From: Carpediemonas membranifera
Taxonomy: Eukaryota; Fornicata
Direction of reading: 5' to 3'
Length of the DNA: 64,000 nt
Assembly (NCBI GenBank): GCA_019828565.1
Contig: JAHDYR010000053.1
Coordinates: 372,001 to 436,000, forward strand
Shown here piece after piece: positions 56,523 to 64,000 of the stretch. The notes under the pieces were generated by a model that saw nothing but the letters and a program-made list of their open reading frames with translations, was not told the DNA's origin and made no database searches. The stretch's first letter is position 1; every line of letters begins with the position of its first letter. Made by a program: the position numbers and the translations under genes.

Positions 56523-58232
56523 ATGGCAAATGGATGTGATGTGTGCCCTCCGAGCTTGACAGCTGGAATCCGTGGTCGGCGAGTCGTCACAGTCAGAATC
56601 TGGCAGCCGCCGAACCGAGCGCTGGGAGCGATGAGCTGTGCCGATACCTCGCCATCAGGCATCAGAGATGCGCTTATCTCCGCCTTCCGCTCCTCGCTTA
56701 CCGCAACGGCCTCCGTCTCGGGTGACATCCCCTCGTTGCTCCAGCACGCCTACTCCAGGCACTTCAACGCGCAAATGCCATCGATTCACGATATAGAGAC
56801 CACTTCTGTGACGATCAGCGCCGCGTCCCTCGAATCCCTCCTCACCATGCTCTCGGAGATCCCCCCTCTCGCACCAACCGCGCAAGTCTTCCTCGACCGT
56901 GCCCGCTCGATCCTCACCAGCGGTCCTCCGCTGTCCATGAACGTCGAGCTCGCGGATGGCGAGGAGCTGCCAGTCGCCCTGCACACGCTGAACCAGGGCG
57001 CGGTGTGGGCGTGTCTCATGGGTGGTGGGGCCAACCCCGACCTCGAGGACAGGGTGCTGAAGGAGGCTCGAGAGAAGCAGTTATATAATACAGAGCTCCA
57101 CGACAAGATCTGCAACGCTTTCATCCCCGAGGCCAAGTGCCTCTGGTTCCTCTGCCGCAAGTTCTTCTTCACGCTGAACGTCGCAGAGAAGGACGGCGAG
57201 AGCTACATCTATAAGTACCTTTTCTACCACCACCGCATGTACATGGGCCGCCTCTTCATGCTCGACACCGACAAACAACCCGCCCTCACGAGAGCTTGGA
57301 TGCCCAGGGCCCTCGAGGTCTACAGCAGCGGGTTCACCCACATCGCCAGGACGCCCAAGGGCCTGTGGGGCTGGGGGGATAACCGTTCGAATCAACTTGG
57401 ATTCGAGTCAGCGGCCGGCGGTGTCGACCCAACCCGCCTCACCTTCGCCGCCTGCCCCAAGGTCGCCGAGCTCGAGGCCAGCCTGCCCCCCTGGGAGAAG
57501 CACAGGATGGTGACTCATTTGTCGATGAAGGAAGATCAGACGTTTATACTCACCCCAGTCGGCACTGTCATGAGTGGCCAAAGGGCAGAATGGTTCAGGG
57601 GACATGTCGCCGAGAACAGGAGAGGTCTATTCCACCCAGTCGTTGTGCCTGCTGGGTTTGTCCCAGATCACATCATTCATGGGCTTGGCGTTATTATCCT
57701 CTCCATGGGCGATCGACAGGTGATCAGCGGGAGAAACGATTTTGGCCAGCTGGGAATCGGGCACGAAAATGACACGGCCGGTTTCGTTGACATTCCCTTC
57801 AGGGTCGACCGGATCGTGACGCATTACTTCTTCAACATTGTTCACTGCGGCCGCCAGCTGCTGTTCGCTGGTGGAGTTCGCCGTCACATTGCCCAGTCGG
57901 GTCTGCTGCCTGGTTACCGCCAGAATGACCGCTGCCTCACACCCTCCCCGCTCCGGTTCCCAGAGAGCGTCGAAGGGTTCTTTTGTGACGATTATGAGAT
58001 GGTCTGGGTGGCCGAGGGTGACACCCACTACTGTAATGAGAATAAGACTCTTACGATCGCCCAGATTGAAGCAACAGCGCTCCGTGTCCCCAGAATCTTC
58101 CGCGACTCTGCCGGCCAGTGGTTCATGGCGGTGGGTGAGTCAGGGGTGGCCAAGATGGTCGAGTGCGAGCCACCCAGTTGGTGGCATGACATCATGCCCG
58201 TCGACGTCGACACGTGGACCCAACCTTCATGA
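56523..58232 (+). CDS. RCC1-like repeat protein, copy 1
   Basis: A 569-residue protein from ATG 56523; ATG 56631 (MSCADTSPSG) is an alternative. Residues 60-240 are helical, including SGDIPSLLQHAYSRHF and a segment resembling ankyrin or BTB-linker helices (ELPVALHTLNQGAVWACLMG). The second half has degenerate RCC1 blades: GLWGWGDNRSNQLGFES and QVISGRNDFGQLGIGHEND, plus HIAQSGLLPG. RCC1-type propellers bind proteins or chromatin. Blade number is low, so a full seven-blade propeller is doubtful. It shares two identical DNA blocks with copy 2. Confidence 0.75.
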   Translation: MANGCDVCPPSLTAGIRGRRVVTVRIWQPPNRALGAMSCADTSPSGIRDALISAFRSSLTATASVSGDIPSLLQHAYSRHFNAQMPSIHDIETTSVTISAASLESLLTMLSEIPPLAPTAQVFLDRARSILTSGPPLSMNVELADGEELPVALHTLNQGAVWACLMGGGANPDLEDRVLKEAREKQLYNTELHDKICNAFIPEAKCLWFLCRKFFFTLNVAEKDGESYIYKYLFYHHRMYMGRLFMLDTDKQPALTRAWMPRALEVYSSGFTHIARTPKGLWGWGDNRSNQLGFESAAGGVDPTRLTFAACPKVAELEASLPPWEKHRMVTHLSMKEDQTFILTPVGTVMSGQRAEWFRGHVAENRRGLFHPVVVPAGFVPDHIIHGLGVIILSMGDRQVISGRNDFGQLGIGHENDTAGFVDIPFRVDRIVTHYFFNIVHCGRQLLFAGGVRRHIAQSGLLPGYRQNDRCLTPSPLRFPESVEGFFCDDYEMVWVAEGDTHYCNENKTLTIAQIEATALRVPRIFRDSAGQWFMAVGESGVAKMVECEPPSWWHDIMPVDVDTWTQPS

Positions 58233-58439
58233 TACTGTTTTGAAAACACCCACTTTCTTATTGACTTTAGCTCCCCTATCCTTGGCAGAGTCGTCGACCT
58301 CCCATCCCCTCATCACATCACGGCTGAGTGTTCCCAGCTGATGTCTGCCCAGATGTCTGCCCAGGCCCTATTGATAACACCAACAGGATCTCGAGCTGTC
58401 TGGCTCAGTCTAGATGGGCCCTGTTCGGCCGACTAAGGA

Positions 58440-59942
58440 ATGTGTGACCTCGTTGGAATGTGCATGACCATCGTCTTGGCGGTCGGGGAGTCGTGGAGTC
58501 ACGAGATGGGCAAGAGCCATACGGCTGTGATGGGACGCATACGCGCATCCAGAACGACACAATTGGACAAACGAGCTGCTTTTATTGCCGTATATACCTT
58601 CTCCGTTTCAGAAACCGCGCAGCTCCCCGGGGATATTCCCTCTCTTCTTCGTCTGGCATATTCGAGGCATTTCGGCGAGAATATGCCCCGAGATCGCGAC
58701 CTAGACATCAAATGTTCGGCATTAGGCTCTGCTTCTATCGAATCGCTCCAAGCAATGCTCTCTGAACTGCCCTCTCTCGCACCAACCGCGCAAGTCTTCC
58801 TCGACCGTGCCCGCTCGATCCTCACCAGCGGTCCTCCGCTGTCCATGAACGTCGAGCTCGCGGATGGCGAGGAGCTGCCAGTCGCCCTGCACACGCTGAA
58901 CCAGGGCGCGGTGTGGGCGTGTCTCATGGGTGGTGGGGCCAACCCCGACCTCGAGGACGGTCTTCTTGCGGCAGCACGGTCGAAGATGCCGCGAGATATA
59001 TGGATGCACGGGAAAATCCGCAAAACGCTTTCCTCCGAGGCCAAGTGCCTCTGGTTCCTCTGCCGCAAGTTCTTCTTCTCACTGAACGTCGCAGAGAAGG
59101 ACGGTGAGAGCTATCAGATGAGCTGGTATAGCAGAAACTACGCGCATCGCGTGTACATGGGCCGCCTCTTCATGCTCGACACCGACAAACAACCCGCCCT
59201 CACGAGAGCTTGGATGCCCAGGGCCCTCGAGGTCTACAGCAGCGGGTTCACCCACATCGCCAGGACGCCCAAGGGCCTGTGGGGCTGGGGGGATAACCGT
59301 TCGAATCAACTTGGATTCGAGTCAGCGGCCGGCGGTGTCGACCCAACCCGCCTCACCTTCGCCGCCTGCCCCAAGGTCGCCGAGCTCGAGGCCAGCCTGC
59401 CCCCCTGGGAGAAGCACAGGATGGTGACTCATTTGTCGATGCGAAGCGGCCGTTGCTTTCTTCTAACCACCACCGGAGCTATCGTGGCTGGCACCTGTTG
59501 TGAATGGTTCGCCGGTCCTGTACCAAACAAGCGCGTTTTCAACACAGTAGCTGCACCTGCTCACTTTGTCCCAGATCACATCATGAATGAGGAATGGACC
59601 GTCGTGTTTTCCATGGGCGATCGGCAAATGATCAGCGGATACAACCGCTGCGGCCGACTCGGACTCGGGCATGACAATGAGATGTCTGGGTTGGTCGACC
59701 TGCCGTTCAGGGTCGACTGGGCAATGCCTGCAGCTTACAATTTCAATATTTACCTGAGCAAGCGTCAGCTGCTCTTTGCAGGTGAGGTCCCACGTCATAT
59801 CGCCCAGTCGGGCCTGCTTCCAGGGTTTAGAAAGGGTCAGATATGCTGGCGACCCACCCCGCTCCAGTTTCTAGGGAGAGTAACATCGCTCGAGTGTGCT
59901 AAGGACTGGATAGCCTGTAACGACCCGTCCGGGTTATTGTGA
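58440..59942 (+). CDS. RCC1-like repeat protein, copy 2
   Basis: A 500-residue paralogue of the upstream gene, from ATG 58440; the first 60 residues are not shared, so a later start is possible. Similarity begins at PGDIPSLLRLAYSRHFGE. DNA identity is total over 58774-58958 and 59152-59441, yet the stretches between and after are clearly diverged. It ends about 45 residues earlier than copy 1, after a final LECAKDWIACNDPSG. RCC1-type motifs are GLWGWGDNRSNQLG and MISGYNRCGRLGLGHDNE. Confidence 0.75.
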   Translation: MCDLVGMCMTIVLAVGESWSHEMGKSHTAVMGRIRASRTTQLDKRAAFIAVYTFSVSETAQLPGDIPSLLRLAYSRHFGENMPRDRDLDIKCSALGSASIESLQAMLSELPSLAPTAQVFLDRARSILTSGPPLSMNVELADGEELPVALHTLNQGAVWACLMGGGANPDLEDGLLAAARSKMPRDIWMHGKIRKTLSSEAKCLWFLCRKFFFSLNVAEKDGESYQMSWYSRNYAHRVYMGRLFMLDTDKQPALTRAWMPRALEVYSSGFTHIARTPKGLWGWGDNRSNQLGFESAAGGVDPTRLTFAACPKVAELEASLPPWEKHRMVTHLSMRSGRCFLLTTTGAIVAGTCCEWFAGPVPNKRVFNTVAAPAHFVPDHIMNEEWTVVFSMGDRQMISGYNRCGRLGLGHDNEMSGLVDLPFRVDWAMPAAYNFNIYLSKRQLLFAGEVPRHIAQSGLLPGFRKGQICWRPTPLQFLGRVTSLECAKDWIACNDPSGLL

Positions 59943-60382
59943 GGAACGGTAGAAATCAATGTCAATGGCATGTTCTGTCATGGAAGCAACATGACATGCA
60001 AGCCAGTATCACACCATAGCGGACTGCACCTTGTGCTGAGTCGACTCGGCTTTGTCTATTGCTATAAGCTACCCAAGACCCACACCCAACTTGCCGTGTT
60101 AGCTGGGCAGGGGAAAGACAGGCATGGTAGGTCAGGGGTAGCCAGTCAACGAGAGGCTGTCATGTCCATGGATCCTGGCAATGCTGGTTGAACTGTTGAT
60201 TTACATGAATCCCTTTACACGTCTGTCATGCCGCTGGTCCCCCCGGCTGTGGTGTATTAAAGGCCCTTATGGAAGCCGCCTTCAGCATCGGGCTCAACTT
60301 CAAGGCCGTGAAAATCGCCATTTTATCACTGACCCCGGCTTCATTGCAACCGCACTGACCAAGCTCAGACACACTGCCTGAC
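59943..60382. other. Intergenic gap
   Basis: About 440 bp between the end of the RCC1-like copy 2 and the end of the MYG1 gene. No gene, repeat or RNA is recognised. Confidence 0.45.
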
Positions 60383-61408
60383 CTAGGCTATTACTGCCGC
60401 AGCGGCCATCTTGAGGGCGCCCTCCAGGGTCTTGTTGCCTCCAATAAATCCCGCCGCGTGGACGAACACGCACCCCTCGATGCCACTGGCCTCGTCAAGG
60501 GCCGCGTCCCTCACACCACGCCAGGGCTCGGGTAGGGGCTTCCGCTGGGAGAACTCCTTCTCGCCCGGGACGGCCTGGATGCGGTACGAGTCGGATGAGG
60601 GGAATACGACGTAAAGCACGGGGGCCTCGCCCTCCTCCTCGACTTCCTTAAGGTGTGCAGGCCAGGGGCAGAACGAGTCAAGGACGACGACCTGACCGGA
60701 TGCGTGGTGCTGCTTCCTGGAGGCATAGGCGTCGCTAACCACCTTGCGGGCCGGGAGAGAGTGGCGCACCCAGCGCACGATGGCGTCAGTGAGCTCTTCC
60801 CCGACCATATTCACCGCCTGGTGGAACATAGCGAGCGCTTCCTCGTCGGTCTGGCTCTGGTTCCAGGCCGGGTTGAGTCTGGCGACGCGAGAGGGGAGGT
60901 CGGTAGTGATGCGGTAGGCGGGGTCCTCAGCGATGGCCCTGCCAGTGTCGTTGGCGTCGATAGCATGCATGAAGGTGTTGTAGACGTGGGTGAAGAGGGT
61001 CTCGGTGAAAGCTGCGGGGCACGAGAGCGAGTGCTTGGCGAGGATGGAATCGATCACCCGGCGACCGTAGTGGCGGTAGATCAGGCCGGCGGAAGAGAGC
61101 TTGGTGCCGGCGAACTTCTCGTCGAGCTCAGCCATTGTCTCTGCGAAACCGCGCTGGTGGTGATCGAAGCGGAGCTTCTCGGCATCGTAGACGCCGCCTG
61201 TGTGAGGAATGGAGCAGAATACATGCCAACATCAACGACAATCGTGCACTTATCGAGCACATCGTTGTCGCGGGTGCGAATGACCTCGGCGTTCTCGTAG
61301 TCGGGGAGCTGCTTGAGCATGAAGACTGCGCACGCCTGAGTAAGTGTAAAGAGAGGCACGTGCTTCATCAGCGTGGAATTTACCGCTATGGGTACCAATA
61401 GAGACCAT
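60383..61408 (-). CDS. MYG1: MYG1 family nuclease, two tiny introns
   Basis: Exons 61408-61364, 61335-61227 and 61197-60383 join into 322 residues, near the family's usual length without a mitochondrial leader. The protein starts MVSIGTHSGKFHADEA, the DHH-like metal site of MYG1. After intron 1 come CAVFMLKQLPDYENAEVIRT and CTIVVDVGG. After intron 2 come VYDAEKLRFDHHQRGF with its DHH motif, KLSSAGLIYRHYG, and the C-terminal GCVFVHAAGFIGGNKTLEGA. MYG1 is a 3'-5' RNA exonuclease of nucleus and mitochondria in animals. Three frames are needed to reach this match, which supports both introns. Confidence 0.92.
61198..61226 (-). other. 29-nt GC-AG intron 2 of MYG1
   Basis: On the coding strand it begins GCATGTATTC and ends CCTCACACAG, phase 1. 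Splicing makes VDVG-G-VYDAE, the conserved MYG1 sequence. Confidence 0.85.
61336..61363 (-). other. 28-nt GC-AG intron 1 of MYG1
   Basis: On the coding strand it begins GCACGTGCC and ends CACTTACTCAG, phase 0. Splicing makes FHADE-A-CAVFML, the conserved MYG1 sequence. Confidence 0.82.
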
Positions 61409-61642
61409 TCCGCTTCGTTCTGTTTCCAAAGCTGCACACCGTGACGACGCCACGGCTCAAGACAGGCAATGCCACGCCAGGCAAGCGGTGGCGAAGTCCA
61501 TGATGACGATGTCCATTCGTTCAGCCAGTCCCACACCAAGCTTGGTAGAAGTCACCCACAGAGCCGTCATCCCCGACCAACAACATCCCCGAAGCCCATG
61601 AGAGCTTGGCTTTAACTAAACATATCATATAACAACATCGGC

Positions 61643-64000
61643 CTACGACACGAGGTTGAAGGGCAGGCTGTTCCTGCGCATTCGGCTCACAGGACGACCC
61701 ATGCTCCCGGGCCGCGCACCTGGACCCAGCCGGCCGCTCGAATCACCGCCGCCCACACTGCTGTTGAGCATAGGATCGTAATCATTTGATTCGAGTGTTC
61801 TCATGCCCTTAACGCGCACAACCTTCGAAACACAGTCAAGGGGTATGGTACCGCGGATGCCGTCAGTCAAAAAGACGGGCCCGACCTTGCTGAACTTGAG
61901 GCCGGAGACCACAAGCTTCTGCACGTCCAGGAAAATGATCACATCATACAAGTCGACCTCGCCGGATGACTTGAGTTGAGTCAAAATCGCAGCGTCATAA
62001 AGTGCAATCTTGTCCTTATCCCCCAGGCCAATTGCCCCGTTCGAACACGTCCGGGACCACCCCGCGCTGGTCTTGAGAGCGCACAGGGCTGTGGGGAGCT
62101 TGGTGACAGAGTGCACTGGCTTGGGGAGGTCGACATCGACAGCAACACGATGGCCCCAGACGGCCCTGAGCTGCATAGAGCCGCCAGATGTCCGGAACTC
62201 GATCCTGTGGAGTGGATCAGAGTCAATGGCGGTCAAGACATGTGTACGCCGGACAAGAGAGAATTCGGGCAATTTGAGGACAGAGTTGAGCTCGACCCAA
62301 CCGCTAACATCAGGCCGAAGTCCGTCCGAGAAGTGCCGGAGAGAGCTGGTCAGCTTCTTCAACAGCACGAGCGGCGGGACGACGTCGGCCACGATGCCCG
62401 CCGTGGTCGGAGTCATCGCCTCAGGAGCAGTACTCGGCTGTGTCTGGACGTTTTGGTTGGGACGACCAGCCCTCCCCATGCCCAGCGTGTCTCTGTCTCT
62501 TGCGGGAACAGGCTGAGGCGTGTCCGCAATGCTGAGAGACCCCGCCCTTGCGGCCAGTCTAGTGACCGTATTCCCGCTCAACGGACGGCCTGACTGCACC
62601 AGAGTCGTGACCTTGGAAGAAAATGACGAGTTCAAAGTGGAAGAGAGCGAGGAGTTGCCGGAGTTCGGCTGTGGCGACTCAGCCCACAGTCGCGACACAG
62701 CCCGGGGTCCACCATGGGCCGTGGGGACGGGGCGGACTGGGTGCTTCGGCTTGGACGCAGCCTTGGGCGCTGGTGTTGCCCTGGTGGTGTACTGTTCATA
62801 AAGACACCTGTTCTGGGCCGAGGAAGAGGCTGGGTCGGCTCCGTTCAGGGCTGATTGGGCCCTGGGCTGGGTGGAGCCGTGGCTTGGCCTGGAGCTCCTA
62901 GAGTGGCTGCGGGGGGCGAGGGGGTCAGGTCCAGTGCGGCTCATGCCCTCAACTCCTGCTGAAGTCGCGGGTCGTTCGGGTTGGCGGCGGGTTCCTAGCC
63001 TGCTCGGCCTGGATTGAAGCATCCGGTCGTAAATGTCAGGTTTCCTCGTGGCCGTCTTCCTTGACCCTCCGAACAGCGTGGCTGTGGTTGCAGTGGTTGC
63101 TCCTTCAATAGCTGGCAGCGTGGGCCTCGAGCTGACTGAGGATGAGGCCAGTGTCTGTCTGAACCGTGACGACATGCCTGCCGAGGTGCTGGGTCGACTC
63201 GCAGCGGGTCTGGTGGGCCTGCGTCGGGCAGGGGAGGGCCGGGGTGAGGGGGAAGGCGGGGCGTGTGCGTTGTCGGGCATCTTGGAGAACCCGCTGGGGC
63301 GACTAGGTGCGGCAATCATGGGTGTGGTCAGCTGGGTATCAGCGCTGTCGTTGGTGTCCGTCTGGGGCTTGGGGTCGGCCTCGATTTGGGCGAGAGAGAC
63401 AGTCTCGTCGGTGGAAAGGCGCCTGGTGCTCGCGTACGGCGCCGTTCCCTTCGGGCCAGGACCTGCTCTCTTCGCTATGGCTGCTGGTGTCTGCGGCACT
63501 GCCTGCATCAGCTCTGTAGTCAGCTTAGACCCGGCAGACTTCGAAACTCCGTCCATCACTGCTGCGTGGATGCGACCCGTGGCGATGAGGACCACGTTAC
63601 CGCTGTAATACTTCTTCATGATGTCGAACAGCATGGGTACTACGTCTCTGTTGGGATCGTCTGACGGGAGGCGGACCTGGAGATTGCCTAGTACACCAGA
63701 CGACTCGCAACGGCGGCAAATGTAGCCAGACTTGGGCCAGACTGCCAGTTCTTCGCAGATGGGGTGGACGTGGACGCCGCAGACCTTGCAGCGGATCAGC
63801 TCGCGATGATCGTTGATCTTGCAGACGCCACAACGATTGCCAGCTGGTGGCTTCTTCGGAGGGTTGCCAAACGGCGATTTGATGCGCACAGCGATGTGTT
63901 CTGGGCGCACATCGATCAGATATCTGAATTTTTCAAGCGGAACGACGGCATTGAAGTTGAAATCACGGAGAGAGAAGAGTTGACGGAACAAAAGCTTCAA
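61643..64000 (-). CDS. PHD-type finger protein with Tpt1/KptA-like C-terminal domain, partial
   Basis: The frame runs off the right edge, so the N-terminus is unknown; 785 residues are visible. Residues about 56-98 form a PHD-type cross-brace finger (NRCGVCKINDHRELIRCKVC, then GVHVHPICEE...YICRRC). Residues 200-530 are disordered with RPST/RPAT motifs. Residues about 540-728 follow the order of tRNA 2'-phosphotransferase: LKKLTSSLRHF, SGWVELNSVLK, DSDPLHRIEF, LRAVWGHRVAVDVDLP, DVIIFLDV and GPVFLTDGIRGTIP. The RH pair and R-A-x2-G-H are kept. The HGT motif is not (CALKTS in its place), so activity is doubtful. Known Tpt1 removes a tRNA splice-junction phosphate using NAD. Confidence 0.65.
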   Translation of the reverse strand: MKLLFRQLFSLRDFNFNAVVPLEKFRYLIDVRPEHIAVRIKSPFGNPPKKPPAGNRCGVCKINDHRELIRCKVCGVHVHPICEELAVWPKSGYICRRCESSGVLGNLQVRLPSDDPNRDVVPMLFDIMKKYYSGNVVLIATGRIHAAVMDGVSKSAGSKLTTELMQAVPQTPAAIAKRAGPGPKGTAPYASTRRLSTDETVSLAQIEADPKPQTDTNDSADTQLTTPMIAAPSRPSGFSKMPDNAHAPPSPSPRPSPARRRPTRPAASRPSTSAGMSSRFRQTLASSSVSSRPTLPAIEGATTATTATLFGGSRKTATRKPDIYDRMLQSRPSRLGTRRQPERPATSAGVEGMSRTGPDPLAPRSHSRSSRPSHGSTQPRAQSALNGADPASSSAQNRCLYEQYTTRATPAPKAASKPKHPVRPVPTAHGGPRAVSRLWAESPQPNSGNSSLSSTLNSSFSSKVTTLVQSGRPLSGNTVTRLAARAGSLSIADTPQPVPARDRDTLGMGRAGRPNQNVQTQPSTAPEAMTPTTAGIVADVVPPLVLLKKLTSSLRHFSDGLRPDVSGWVELNSVLKLPEFSLVRRTHVLTAIDSDPLHRIEFRTSGGSMQLRAVWGHRVAVDVDLPKPVHSVTKLPTALCALKTSAGWSRTCSNGAIGLGDKDKIALYDAAILTQLKSSGEVDLYDVIIFLDVQKLVVSGLKFSKVGPVFLTDGIRGTIPLDCVSKVVRVKGMRTLESNDYDPMLNSSVGGGDSSGRLGPGARPGSMGRPVSRMRRNSLPFNLVS

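Overview
The window is GC-rich, compact nuclear DNA from a eukaryotic protist. Cytosolic-type ribosomal proteins eS4, uL4 and eS1, an RNA polymerase III C3-type subunit, Spt4, STT3, a dolichyl-diphosphatase, a Yip1-family Golgi protein and MYG1 place it among eukaryotes. TAA, TAG and TGA all act as stops. Most genes lack introns. Four introns can be inferred, and all are only 28-31 nt long, three of them with GC-AG ends. Short intergenic gaps, tiny introns and many disordered or coiled-coil cytoskeleton-type proteins suggest a free-living flagellate, perhaps a fornicate metamonad such as Carpediemonas. That assignment is inference from style, not from a database match.

Positions 1-8900 hold a run of minus-strand genes: a partial ankyrin protein, a WDR44-like WD40 protein, a helical unknown, an AMPK-beta-type glycogen-binding protein, a basic unknown, an RPC3-like Pol III subunit and a multi-pass membrane protein. 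A 43-bp solo terminal repeat lies just upstream of the basic unknown. From 8931 to 18575 there is a three-deep nest of retroelements, all with target-site duplications. A 528-bp TRIM-like element came first. A Ty3/gypsy chromovirus (87-bp LTRs) landed at its 3' edge. A second chromovirus (61-bp LTRs) then landed inside the gag region of the first.

From 18865 to 31743 lie a coiled-coil protein, a disordered protein, a Yip1-family gene with a 29-nt GC-AG intron, and an 8.2-kb gene dominated by about 580 copies of a 12-bp repeat encoding (E/A)PVA. From 32016 to 52469 are housekeeping and cytoskeletal genes: eS4, a tail-anchored Rossmann-like protein, Spt4, a CPBP-like membrane protein, an RPxSA-rich protein, a DIS3L2-type RNase, a FLYWCH-like zinc-finger protein, STT3, a calcineurin-B-like EF-hand protein, an LRR/coiled-coil protein, uL4, a DOLPP1-like phosphatase, a repeated F-x-P protein and eS1. 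STT3 and the DOLPP1-like enzyme both serve N-glycosylation: one transfers the glycan and the other recycles the released dolichyl diphosphate.

From 52854 to the right edge are a small acidic protein, a Fanzor (eukaryotic TnpB-like RuvC nuclease) gene with its catalytic motifs intact but its 5' end apparently missing, two zinc-finger proteins, a pair of mosaic RCC1-like paralogues plus a decayed third fragment, MYG1 with two tiny introns, and a protein running off the right edge that joins a PHD-type finger to a divergent Tpt1/KptA-like domain.

The most notable items are the Fanzor gene, the PHD-Tpt1-like fusion, the nested short-LTR elements with non-canonical primer sites, the GC-AG mini-introns and the giant 12-bp-repeat gene.
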